A stretch of 64,000 bases of DNA from Leptospiraceae bacterium. Lineage in GTDB: Bacteria; Spirochaetota; Leptospiria; Leptospirales; Leptospiraceae. The stretch is taken from contig JACKPC010000002.1 of the NCBI GenBank assembly GCA_024233835.1, positions 395,001-459,000 on the forward strand, in the 5' to 3' direction. This document shows, piece after piece, positions 9,281-16,928 of the stretch. A program made the translations under genes and the position numbers. The notes beneath the pieces were generated by a model, which saw only the letters and a list, made by a program, of their open reading frames with translations, was not told where the DNA came from and did no database searches. How positions within the stretch are numbered: position 1 is the stretch's first letter; the number at the start of each line of letters is the position of its first letter.

Positions 9281-10496
9281 TGCCTTTCTCCTTATTTTTG
9301 GCTCTTTTCTTTTCAAGAGCTGTTTGCATATCTTTCTCTTTTGTCATAAGCATGATAGTTTGAAACTGAATCGCTCCTCCCCAACCATGAGCCAGACCGA
9401 TTTCCGGATCTTTTACCTGATGCTCTCCTGCCCGGTTCATTATCTGTAAAGCAACTTCAGCTTGCCGTATCATTGCTGATCCACCAATAGAGTTATTGGA
9501 TAAAACTCCACCACTCGGGTTAACCGGAAGTTTTCCATCCATCCTTGTAAGACCGGAATCAATTAAGTCTTTTGGAGCGTTTCCATCTTCACAAAGGCCG
9601 AGGGCTTCGAGCCAGATAAGGTGCTGACTACTAAAGGCATCGTAGATTTCTATTACATCAATATCTTCTACCGGATTTTCTATTCCGGTTTCCTTATATA
9701 CTTTTCTTGCAGCTTCTTTCAGGGCAATCGGAACCGACCAATCCCTATCCACATAGTTTACACCTTCGGCGATAGTCGATACAGCTTGAATCCAGGCTTT
9801 CGGTCTCGGATTTTTATCCGCATTTTCCTCGCATTGCATTACCATAGCACAGGCAGCATCGCTGGTCGGGCATGAATCTAAAAGTTTCAGAGGAGTACTG
9901 AGCCAGGCCATATTCATCATCATATCTTCCGAAATCTGGGGAAGTTTAAGCGTAGCATTCGGATTATACAGAGCATTTTTTCTCATCATAGTCCCTATCT
10001 TCGCAAGATGCTCTAATTTTGCATCCGGTGCTCTGTGCATATAAGCCCTTGTCTGACAGGCAACCGCAGAAGGGGCACCCGCTGCAAAGTCCCGCCCCAT
10101 AGTCGCTGAATATACCAGGTTTAAACCTCTCTGAACGGAGGTTTCAGTTAGCTTATCACCTGAAATCACCAGCACATTTTTATAGAGTCCGGAATTCACC
10201 ATATACCAGCCTGTAATCCCGGTAGACGCACCAACCGTTCCTCCGGTCTGGATACGATAATGTGGCTTCATTACTCCGAAAGTGAAGTCGGTAGCAAACA
10301 TCTCCGGTTCATTAATGCCGCAGAAAAATTCAGGACTACTGCTCGAAATAATACAGTCAATATCATCTATACTCAAACCTGCATCCTCAATAGCAATTCG
10401 AGCAGCTTCTCCCATCAGTTCTGCAAAATTCACATCTTTTCGTTTTAACTTTGTCTGTGTCTGAGCGACACCTGTAATCGCAACTTTAACCGGCAT
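9273..10496 (-). CDS. Thiolase-fold protein (SCP2/Ltp2-like) lacking the nucleophilic Cys
   Basis: A 407-aa thiolase-superfamily protein. Family landmarks are VAITGVAQT at the N terminus, EIYDAFSSQHLIWLEALG, PVNPSGG near residue 330 and GLAHGWGG near the C terminus. The segment where thiolases carry the acyl-accepting cysteine (CxSG-type) reads TGGTVGAST at about 84-92, with Val where Cys is expected. Without it, a normal Claisen thiolysis is unlikely. Thiolase-like aldolases such as Ltp2, which need a DUF35 partner and cleave 3-hydroxyacyl-CoAs by retro-aldol chemistry, share this loss (family knowledge). A DUF35 gene follows with an 8-base overlap. Role in retro-aldol cleavage is inference. 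Confidence 0.82.
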   Translation of the reverse strand: MPVKVAITGVAQTQTKLKRKDVNFAELMGEAARIAIEDAGLSIDDIDCIISSSSPEFFCGINEPEMFATDFTFGVMKPHYRIQTGGTVGASTGITGWYMVNSGLYKNVLVISGDKLTETSVQRGLNLVYSATMGRDFAAGAPSAVACQTRAYMHRAPDAKLEHLAKIGTMMRKNALYNPNATLKLPQISEDMMMNMAWLSTPLKLLDSCPTSDAACAMVMQCEENADKNPRPKAWIQAVSTIAEGVNYVDRDWSVPIALKEAARKVYKETGIENPVEDIDVIEIYDAFSSQHLIWLEALGLCEDGNAPKDLIDSGLTRMDGKLPVNPSGGVLSNNSIGGSAMIRQAEVALQIMNRAGEHQVKDPEIGLAHGWGGAIQFQTIMLMTKEKDMQTALEKKRAKNKEKGNG

Positions 10497-10497
10497 T

Positions 10498-11613
10498 TTA
10501 AGCCTCCACCACGTAAACTATATTTGATTGCATCGCAAGACCTGCCTGGGCATGAGCGATGGCTCTTTTCACTCCTTTTACCTGTACCTCTCCGGCTTTT
10601 CCACTCACCTGTAAGCTCGCTTCCATTAGTCTGGCCAGACCGGAAGCATAGATCACATTTCCACAGGTTACTCCCCCGCTCGGATTAACCGAAATTTTTC
10701 CTGATTTAACATAATCACCCGATTTTCCTTCTTCACAAAAACCGAGGGATTCATAGAGCATAAGTTCCTGATGAGCATAGCATTCATGAACCTCGGCCAC
10801 TTGTATATCTTTTGCCTGAATCCCGGCCATTTTATAGGCAGCCTGTGCTGCCACTTCAGCACTCTTAATCCTTGAAAGGTCCCTATAAGTCGGATAATAA
10901 GCATCCGAGATAAGACCCATGCCCGTTATATAAGAAGCTTCTAATTTATTTTCTTTGATATAATCTTCTGTTGCTAAGATTAGAGCCACGCAACCATCCC
11001 CCGTCCTACCGGTATTAAGTTCGGTAATCGGACTGGCGATTTTTGGAGAATTCAGAATATCCTCTACCGAGTAGTCTCCGGCCTCTCCCTGCATTACTCT
11101 CGGATTTTTCATGCCTGCCCTGCGGTTCTTTACAGCTACCTCAGCAAAGTCTCTTTCTCCGAGTCCTGTTCTTGCTGAATAATAACCGGCCTGAATAGCC
11201 GCTATTGTATTTGCATCTCCACCCACAGGTCGAAGATAAAAGGGATCCGCACACATGCCACTAAAAGCAGAAAGGCCACACTGCGTTCCCTTTGAAAAAC
11301 CCACCACCAGGGCTGTTTTAAACTTTCCGGAAAGAAGTCTCGCTATTGCATAATGAACCGCCCAGGCACCATCCCTTTCCACTTTGGATTCTTCTTTCTG
11401 AAAAGCACCTGCTGCCTCTACAGTTTGAACGTGTTGTATAGCCAGACCATCAGCCACATCGTCTCCTGCCTGTATAACAGTTCCTATTTCCTCAATACTC
11501 ATAGAAGCCGATTGTAAAGCTTTTTGAACCGTATAAAAAACTGTATCTTCTACAGCCCAGTCCAAATTCTCTCTTTCAATCGTTATTCCGTGTCCGATAA
11601 TACCAATTCTCAT
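10498..11613 (-). CDS. Second thiolase-fold protein, also without the nucleophilic Cys
   Basis: A 371-aa thiolase-like protein with family landmarks EVHECYAHQELMLYESLG, SVNPSGGVTCGN and AIAHAQAG near the C terminus. The region of the usual nucleophile reads KVERDGAWAVHYA at about 77-89, again with no cysteine. It is clearly divergent from the other thiolase-like protein, so the pair is not a recent duplication. They may form a heteromer or act on different intermediates. Its stop and the next ATG are one base apart (TAA-A-ATG), and the ribosome-binding site of the next gene (GGAGG) lies inside its last codons. It starts 24 bases after the TetR stop, so the regulator is probably the first gene of the transcript. 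Confidence 0.8.
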   Translation of the reverse strand: MRIGIIGHGITIERENLDWAVEDTVFYTVQKALQSASMSIEEIGTVIQAGDDVADGLAIQHVQTVEAAGAFQKEESKVERDGAWAVHYAIARLLSGKFKTALVVGFSKGTQCGLSAFSGMCADPFYLRPVGGDANTIAAIQAGYYSARTGLGERDFAEVAVKNRRAGMKNPRVMQGEAGDYSVEDILNSPKIASPITELNTGRTGDGCVALILATEDYIKENKLEASYITGMGLISDAYYPTYRDLSRIKSAEVAAQAAYKMAGIQAKDIQVAEVHECYAHQELMLYESLGFCEEGKSGDYVKSGKISVNPSGGVTCGNVIYASGLARLMEASLQVSGKAGEVQVKGVKRAIAHAQAGLAMQSNIVYVVEA

Positions 11614-11637
11614 ATACTTCCCCAGTATTTAGTTGTT

Positions 11638-12243
11638 TCAACTTTTCAAATATTGTATAATCATTGCTTCTAATTCACGAATCCGGTTTTGAATCGAACT
11701 CTTTCGTGGTTTATAGAGTGTAAAAAATAAAAGTAAGCCATCGATAGAACTCACAATCATAGAAATTAAAGTCTTTCGATTTAAATCTGCCCGAAAGACG
11801 CCTTTTTTCTTGCCATCGAGAATAATACGGTTTAAATGAAAGGCCATTTTCTCAAACCTCTCGGATAGAATACGGTTTAAGCCCATACTCTTGCCTTTTT
11901 GAGAGGACCAGATTTCAAAGAAAATCAAGATCACCGAAGAAAATTCATCGACATCCCCCATAGCCAACTGTAAAAAGTCCCTTATAGCCTTTTCCTGATC
12001 ATCTGAGGAAAACTTAAAATTTCTAAACTCCTCACTTTGCCGGTTAAATACATTTCCTATCAAAGAAAGAGCAACCTCTTCTTTACTTTTAAAATAACCA
12101 TAAACGGTGCCCTTCCCTATCCCGGCTCGAATAGCAATTTCTTCCACCGTAGTTTCTGTAAAGCCCTTATCCTTGTACAACTCAAGAGCCGCTTCCATAA
12201 TCTGCTTTCTTTTTAATTCCTTATCTACCGGCCTCGGGCTCAT
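11638..12243 (-). CDS. TetR/AcrR-family regulator of the acyl-CoA operon
   Basis: A 201-aa TetR-type repressor. The N-terminal helix-turn-helix (about 13-58) has the family pattern: IMEAALELYKDKGFTETTVE followed by IAIRAGIGKGTVYGYFKSKE. The C-terminal two thirds is helical and would bind a ligand, plausibly an acyl-CoA or free acid. The gene heads the minus-strand acyl-CoA operon. The 32-bp palindrome at 12255-12286 ends 11 bases before its start codon, which is strong positional evidence for autoregulation and for control of the divergent gene at 12367. No clear Shine-Dalgarno is seen before ATG 12243; the leader may be very short. Confidence 0.88.
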   Translation of the reverse strand: MSPRPVDKELKRKQIMEAALELYKDKGFTETTVEEIAIRAGIGKGTVYGYFKSKEEVALSLIGNVFNRQSEEFRNFKFSSDDQEKAIRDFLQLAMGDVDEFSSVILIFFEIWSSQKGKSMGLNRILSERFEKMAFHLNRIILDGKKKGVFRADLNRKTLISMIVSSIDGLLLFFTLYKPRKSSIQNRIRELEAMIIQYLKS

Positions 12244-12254
12244 ATCAGGAAACT

Positions 12255-12286
12255 ATTTATGGTTGACCGACCGGTCAACCATAAAT
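12255..12286. promoter_or_regulatory. 32-bp palindromic operator, probable TetR site
   Basis: Perfect 14-bp arms, ATTTATGGTTGACC and its complement GGTCAACCATAAAT, flank a 4-base centre (GACC). Each arm carries a TTGACC that could serve as a -35 element on one strand or the other, so a bound repressor would cover both divergent promoters. It lies between tetR (start 12243) and the SDR-like gene (start 12367). Confidence 0.85.
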
Positions 12287-12366
12287 TTTAAGATTTCTCA
12301 AAAAATTAAAGAAAAAAGTTTCACTTCCTGAGTAGTCCTGAGACAATGGTTGATAAAGGGAAAAAC

Positions 12367-13227
12367 ATGAACCAGATTTTAGTCATTGGTGCAAACTCAG
12401 TCTCCGGTCAGGATATCATTCAGAGCCTGCAAAAACATCCGGATAAATATTACATCCTCGGTAGTACATCCGGAGACAAACCCGTACCGGGAGTCCATAA
12501 AACCCTTACCGGTATAAACCTCAGCGAGCCCTCTGCTATAAGTTCTATCTTAAAACAAATTGGTAATGTAGATATTTCTCATATACTTTATATTCCTGCG
12601 AGAGGCATGGTAGGTCTACCTACTACATATTCCACAAAGGAAATGGTAGAAGAAAGTTTTGCTTATTCGGTAATTCCCATGCTGCAACTTACAAAAGAAT
12701 TAAAACCCCTAAAAACCATTTGCTTTTCCGGGTTTATCACCATGCCTCCCATGCTACTCTGCTACGGTTGCATGGCTCTAACCAAAATTATTATGGAAGA
12801 ACTGGCAATACAATTTCCCGATAAACTACAGGTGATTCGTCTCGGTATGTTTTTCAGTAAATCCGTAAGAGGCATTGCCCTTGCCACACAAAGAAGTATT
12901 AGGGAAGGTAAGTATCCTGAACTTAAACCCATGCTAAAGGAATGGAAGGAGTCCGGACAAAAGTTTAATCATTACTTTTTTGATAAGAACTGGTTCTATG
13001 AGGAAAACATTTATAAGAATTTTGCGAATAATTCTTCAATTTCTTTTCGTAAGACCGTCCCTGAAGATATTACAAAAGCTGTATATACCTGTTTGGAAGG
13101 AGAAAAGGCTCCTATTATAAATGTTTTAGGTGATTGGGTATGGACAGATACAAAAATGATTCCCGTGCCCGATGAAATTGAATCTATCCGTTCTTTCGCA
13201 CCCAAAGACCTAAATCTGTATTTTTAG
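12367..13227 (+). CDS. NAD(P)-binding SDR-like oxidoreductase, divergent from tetR
   Basis: A 286-aa Rossmann-fold protein. The dinucleotide loop is near the N terminus: ILVIGANSVSGQDI, close to the GxxGxxG pattern. No standard YxxxK catalytic pair is seen; the nearest candidate is YGCMALTK, where Tyr and Lys are seven residues apart, so it is an atypical or degenerate short-chain dehydrogenase. The start at 12367 is preferred to 12346 because AAAGGG stands six bases before it. It is transcribed away from tetR and shares the palindromic operator, so it probably belongs to the same regulon and may oxidise or reduce an intermediate of the acyl-CoA pathway (inference). Confidence 0.65.
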   Translation: MNQILVIGANSVSGQDIIQSLQKHPDKYYILGSTSGDKPVPGVHKTLTGINLSEPSAISSILKQIGNVDISHILYIPARGMVGLPTTYSTKEMVEESFAYSVIPMLQLTKELKPLKTICFSGFITMPPMLLCYGCMALTKIIMEELAIQFPDKLQVIRLGMFFSKSVRGIALATQRSIREGKYPELKPMLKEWKESGQKFNHYFFDKNWFYEENIYKNFANNSSISFRKTVPEDITKAVYTCLEGEKAPIINVLGDWVWTDTKMIPVPDEIESIRSFAPKDLNLYF

Positions 13228-13324
13228 ATAAGACTTAAAATCTCCTGCGAGTCAGCTATGGTCCGCACCTATATTTAAAAAATATTCCTATTTTTTCCTA
13301 AAGCGGATAGTTTTTTTCTATTTC

Positions 13325-13338
13325 TTGATATAGATCAA
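13325..13338 (+). promoter_or_regulatory. FNR/DNR-type binding site upstream of the nos cluster
   Basis: The sequence TTGATATAGATCAA matches the CRP/FNR-family consensus TTGAT-N4-ATCAA exactly. A possible -10 element (TAATAT at 13352 or TATATT at 13355) follows about 20 bases later. Such boxes respond to low oxygen or nitric oxide and commonly drive denitrification genes. The remaining bases between 13228 and 13325 show nothing recognisable. Confidence 0.8.
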
Positions 13339-13412
13339 TGACAAACTGAAATAATATATTACCCTCTCTTAGTTTAAGAAAATTTTCATTCATTTTCTAA
13401 AATAGTATGTTT

Positions 13413-13437
13413 GCGAGGAAGCTTTCCTCGCTTTTTT
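13413..13437 (+). terminator. Intrinsic terminator inside the presumed nos leader
   Basis: An 8-bp perfect stem, GCGAGGAA at 13413-13420 and TTCCTCGC at 13424-13431, with a GCT loop, is followed by six T. It reads on the plus strand, after the FNR box and before the first nos gene. It may end the upstream SDR transcript, act as an attenuator of the nos operon, or define a short FNR-controlled RNA. Confidence 0.8.
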
Positions 13438-13476
13438 AAAGCTTAAATATTTTGTATAGAAAGGAAATTCTATCTA

Positions 13477-13908
13477 ATGAAGAAACTACTTTTAGTATCC
13501 TTACTTTTATTTGTATATACCTGTGATAAACCCGATTCCAATACAGATAAAACCAGCAAACCTGAAGTTACAAATTCAAAGGGTATCGGGCCTATCACTT
13601 CAGTCACACTCGGTCCCATTGACCCTAAGCGTGCGGAAAATGGAGAAAAAATATTCCAGCAAAAATGCTCTTCCTGTCATAAAATCACAGAAAAATATGT
13701 TGGCCCTGCTTTAAAAGGAGCCACGAAAAGACATAGTCCGGAATGGATTATGAATTTCGTTTTAAACACAGAAGAAATGCTTCAAAAGGATCCGAAAGCA
13801 ATTGAGTTATTAGAAACCTATATGACTAAGATGATTGCTCAGGGTTTGAATGAAGCAGAAGCCAGAGATGTATTAGAATATTTGCGTAAAATAGATGAGG
13901 AGAAATAA
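13477..13908 (+). CDS. Lipoprotein monohaem cytochrome c of the nos cluster
   Basis: A 143-aa exported cytochrome. The N terminus is a lipoprotein signal ending VYTC at 16. A linker leads to a class I cytochrome c domain with the haem motif CSSCH at 64-68 and a Met-rich segment (YMTKMIAQG) that can supply the axial methionine. Its place three bases before nosZ suggests that it hands electrons to nitrous oxide reductase, as in nos clusters of Bacteroidetes-like organisms that lack NosR. The AAGGA ribosome site sits in the loop of a 6-bp stem (ATAGAA at 13456 with TTCTAT at 13468), which might temper translation. No nosR is present in the window. Confidence 0.85.
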   Translation: MKKLLLVSLLLFVYTCDKPDSNTDKTSKPEVTNSKGIGPITSVTLGPIDPKRAENGEKIFQQKCSSCHKITEKYVGPALKGATKRHSPEWIMNFVLNTEEMLQKDPKAIELLETYMTKMIAQGLNEAEARDVLEYLRKIDEEK

Positions 13909-13911
13909 ACA

Positions 13912-15816
13912 ATGAAACAAATACTTTTGCTCTTAGCTTCACTCACTCTTTCCTTTACAATGAGTTGTAAGGGAAGTAAAAGTGTAGCAGATAAGGTATA
14001 TATAGCTCCCGGAGAAAAAGATGAAGTTTATGCTTTTTTTTCTGGTGGATACAGTGGAAATGTAACGGTACATGGAATACCTTCAGGTAGATTATTAAAA
14101 ACAATCCCTGTGTTTTCGGTATTCCCTGAAAACGGATATGGTATGGAGGAAGAGAGCAAAGATATGCTCATGACCTCACAGGGTAAACTTCCCTGGGATG
14201 ATTCGCACCACCCGGAACTTTCTATGACAGATGGAATGCACGATGGCCGCTGGTTATTCATCAATGGAAACAACACTCCAAGGATCGCAAGGATAAGTCT
14301 TAAATACTTTGAAACAGAAGAGATTATAGAAATTCCTAACAGTGCCGGAAACCATGCATCTCCCTTTGCTACAGAAAATACTGAGTATCTCATGGCTGCT
14401 ACCAGGTTTTCAGTACCCATTCCACAAAAAGACATACCTATCGAAAGCTTTAGTAAAGGTGAATTCAATGGAACCATTACAATGGTTAAAGTGGATTCAA
14501 AAACAGGAAGAATGAATATAGAACTTCAACTTCTGGTTCCGGGTTTTGATTATGATCTTTCTAATTGTGGAAAAGGTCCTTCGCATGACTGGTGTTTTTT
14601 CAGTTCGTATAACACGGAACAGGCGTTTAAAATGATGGAAGTTGAAGCCTCCAAGAACGATAAAGATTTTGTCTTAGCTTTCAACTGGAAAAAAGCTGAA
14701 AGTTGTAAAGCAAAAGCTAAAACAGTTCCGGGAGTTCATTACAACAACTACCACCCACATAATAAATATACTGAATCTAAAAAAATAGAGACAGTCCAAA
14801 TGCTTGAACCTAAAGACTGTCCCGGAGTTGCCTTCTTACTTCCGACTCCCAAAAGTCCGCACGGTGCAGATGTGGATCCGAGTGGAGAATATATAGTGGC
14901 TGGAGGAAAACTTTCCGCTCAAATTCCGGTTCATTCTTTTGCGAAACTACAAAAGGCCATCGAAGACAAAGCTAACTTTGTGAAAGAAATTAATGGTATC
15001 CCCGTTCTAAAATATGAATCAACCCTGCACGGTGAAGTTCAAAAGAAAGAAAAAGATGGTGGAAAGAAATTTGCCTGTTTGGGTCCATTACATACACAAT
15101 TTGATAGTAAGGGCAGAGCTTATACATCCTGTTTCTTAAGTACCAATGTTCTGGTTTGGGATTTAAAAACTCTTGATGTTATTGAAACACTTCCTTCCTT
15201 CTATAATATCGGACACCTTATGGTTGTTGGTGGTCATACAAAAAAACCTTATGGTAAATACCTGGTCACTATGAATAAAATGACTATGGACAGGTACCTT
15301 CCAACCGGAATGGAGATGGCTCACTCTGCCCAGTTATATGACATTTCCGGGAATAAAGGAGAGCTTCTTCTTGACTTTCCAACAATGGGTGAACCTCACT
15401 ACGGACAAATGATTCCTGCTTCTATTATCAAGGATAATTCTGCTAAAATTTATCCTCTGGAAGAAAATTCACATCCGTATGCAACCAAGAATGAAAACGA
15501 TGCAAAAATCATAAGAGATGGAAAAAATGTGCATGTTCACATGACAGCTCAATTAACCCATTTCAAGCCGGATACAATAGAAGTTAAGTTAGGCGACACA
15601 GTATATTTCCATGTTACCAACCTGACTCAGAAATTCGATATCCCGCATGGCTTTGCAGTCTACGGAGGTAAGATTCCTAACATCCTTATCATGCCCGGAC
15701 AAACAAAAACAGTAAAGTGGATTCCCACCCAGGAAGGAGTTTTTCCTTTTTACTGTACAGACTTCTGTTCTGCTCTTCACCAGGAAATGCAGAACTACAT
15801 CCGCGTAAGTAAATAA
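13912..15816 (+). CDS. nosZ: Nitrous oxide reductase, clade II type
   Basis: A 634-aa copper enzyme that reduces N2O to N2 outside the inner membrane. The N-terminal beta-propeller carries candidate CuZ histidines in SHHPELSMTDGMHDGRW, AGNHASPFA, SPHGADVDPSGEY, LHTQFDSKGRAYTSCF and GEPHYGQM. The C-terminal cupredoxin has the CuA signature CTDFCSALHQEM, giving Cys 615, Cys 619, His 623 and Met 626, with an earlier His near 579. The signal is not the twin-arginine type of clade I; it is a Sec-like peptide ending FTMSC, compatible with a lipoprotein. GAGGAG lies eight bases before ATG, three bases after the cytochrome stop. Length matches the family and no ligand appears missing. Confidence 0.97.
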   Translation: MKQILLLLASLTLSFTMSCKGSKSVADKVYIAPGEKDEVYAFFSGGYSGNVTVHGIPSGRLLKTIPVFSVFPENGYGMEEESKDMLMTSQGKLPWDDSHHPELSMTDGMHDGRWLFINGNNTPRIARISLKYFETEEIIEIPNSAGNHASPFATENTEYLMAATRFSVPIPQKDIPIESFSKGEFNGTITMVKVDSKTGRMNIELQLLVPGFDYDLSNCGKGPSHDWCFFSSYNTEQAFKMMEVEASKNDKDFVLAFNWKKAESCKAKAKTVPGVHYNNYHPHNKYTESKKIETVQMLEPKDCPGVAFLLPTPKSPHGADVDPSGEYIVAGGKLSAQIPVHSFAKLQKAIEDKANFVKEINGIPVLKYESTLHGEVQKKEKDGGKKFACLGPLHTQFDSKGRAYTSCFLSTNVLVWDLKTLDVIETLPSFYNIGHLMVVGGHTKKPYGKYLVTMNKMTMDRYLPTGMEMAHSAQLYDISGNKGELLLDFPTMGEPHYGQMIPASIIKDNSAKIYPLEENSHPYATKNENDAKIIRDGKNVHVHMTAQLTHFKPDTIEVKLGDTVYFHVTNLTQKFDIPHGFAVYGGKIPNILIMPGQTKTVKWIPTQEGVFPFYCTDFCSALHQEMQNYIRVSK

Positions 15817-15831
15817 AAACATTCTAAAATA

Positions 15832-15859
15832 CAATCGATAGCTTCAATGCTATCGATTG
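15832..15859 (+). other. Intercistronic stem-loop after nosZ
   Basis: An 11-bp perfect stem, CAATCGATAGC at 15832-15842 and GCTATCGATTG at 15849-15859, has a 6-base loop and no T-run. It stands between the nosZ stop and the next start. Such a structure could protect the nosZ mRNA 3' end and lower expression of the downstream accessory genes. Confidence 0.6.
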
Positions 15860-15889
15860 CTTCTAAACAAAGACAAAGAAGGGAAAAAT

Positions 15890-16495
15890 ATGAGATTAAA
15901 TAAAGATATATCCAAAAGAAACCGAATTTTACTAGGTTTTGCAATTCTGTTTATGGTACTTGTATACTTCGTACCTCTGTGGTCCATTGAAATGGGGGGG
16001 AGACAATTCCCGGAACCTCTAAAAATATACATCTGGGTTCAAAAATTAAGTGGTGGGACAGATAAAGACATATACACTATAAATGATTTTAATCACTATG
16101 TAGGAATGAAGAAAATTCACACAGCTTCCATTCCTGAATTAAAGTACATGCCATTTGTTCTTGCTTATATGATCATAGGTGGAATCCTAAGCCTGTTTTA
16201 TAAAAAATTCTTTATGATACTACTGGGTATATTTAATACTATTGTTGTTGGAATCACCGGGCTTTATGATTTTTACGCCTGGCTGCACGATTTTGGAACC
16301 GACCTGGATACAAGAGCACCGCTTTACAGTAAGGATGTAGACTTTCAGCCTCCTATTATTGCCTGCAAAGAAATTTTAAATGTTACTACCTGTAGTTGGC
16401 CCTATTTCGGTTCTATTTTCCTATTCATCACTATGGGTATTCTATGCTTTATTGCATATAATGAACTGAAAGGAGATACTCGTGAAACTACCTAA
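15890..16495 (+). CDS. Four-helix membrane protein of the nos cluster (NosB-like)
   Basis: A 201-aa protein with four clear membrane spans, at roughly residues 12-32, 84-104, 109-130 and 169-190, and a periplasmic-sized loop between the first two. The start at 15890 was chosen over 15857 because AAGGG lies seven bases before it. Clade II nos clusters often have a small membrane protein, NosB, directly after nosZ; position and topology fit, but I see no diagnostic motif, so the name is not assigned. It overlaps nosL by 14 bases. Its role may be in NosZ maturation or electron transfer (inference). Confidence 0.6.
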   Translation: MRLNKDISKRNRILLGFAILFMVLVYFVPLWSIEMGGRQFPEPLKIYIWVQKLSGGTDKDIYTINDFNHYVGMKKIHTASIPELKYMPFVLAYMIIGGILSLFYKKFFMILLGIFNTIVVGITGLYDFYAWLHDFGTDLDTRAPLYSKDVDFQPPIIACKEILNVTTCSWPYFGSIFLFITMGILCFIAYNELKGDTRETT

Positions 16496-16928
16496 GTTAT
16501 GTTTTACAATTTTTTTTATTCTTCTCAACTGTTCACCGGGTAAGCCTATCCCTATTAAAAAAGGTGAGTATAAATGTGAACACTGCAATATGTCAATTGT
16601 GGATCTGCGATTCAATTCTCAGGCAATTACCTCCAAAGGGAAAATATTTCACTTTGATAGTGCAGAATGCTTGATCTATTGGAGAGAAAAAATTCATCAG
16701 AGTAATGATATAAGCTCTTACTTTAAAAATTTTATTCACCCGGATCAATATATTGCTTTACAACAAGCAATTTTTTTACAATCAGAGACCCTAAAATCTC
16801 CAATGGGAGAAGGAATTTCTGTTTTTTCAAGTAAAGAAGAAGCTAAAGAGATCCGGGATAAATTTAATGGAGAGCTGAAATCTTACGAAGAACTCAAAGA
16901 GTTGCTTTTAAAGAAATGGAAAAAATAA
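16482..16928 (+). CDS. nosL: NosL copper-binding lipoprotein
   Basis: A 148-aa lipoprotein with the signal ending LLNC at residue 17, followed by the NosL copper site CEHCNM at 32-37 and FHFDSAECLIYW about 30 residues later. NosL delivers Cu(I) for assembly of the CuZ centre of NosZ, with NosD, NosF and NosY. The start overlaps the preceding membrane-protein gene by 14 bases, and the end overlaps nosD by 13 bases, so the block is translationally coupled. Confidence 0.93.
   Translation: MKLPKLCFTIFFILLNCSPGKPIPIKKGEYKCEHCNMSIVDLRFNSQAITSKGKIFHFDSAECLIYWREKIHQSNDISSYFKNFIHPDQYIALQQAIFLQSETLKSPMGEGISVFSSKEEAKEIRDKFNGELKSYEELKELLLKKWKK

Noticed and set aside
13011..13205. Minus-strand 64-codon frame within the SDR-like gene
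   Set aside because: Shadow of the coding strand with no start signals.
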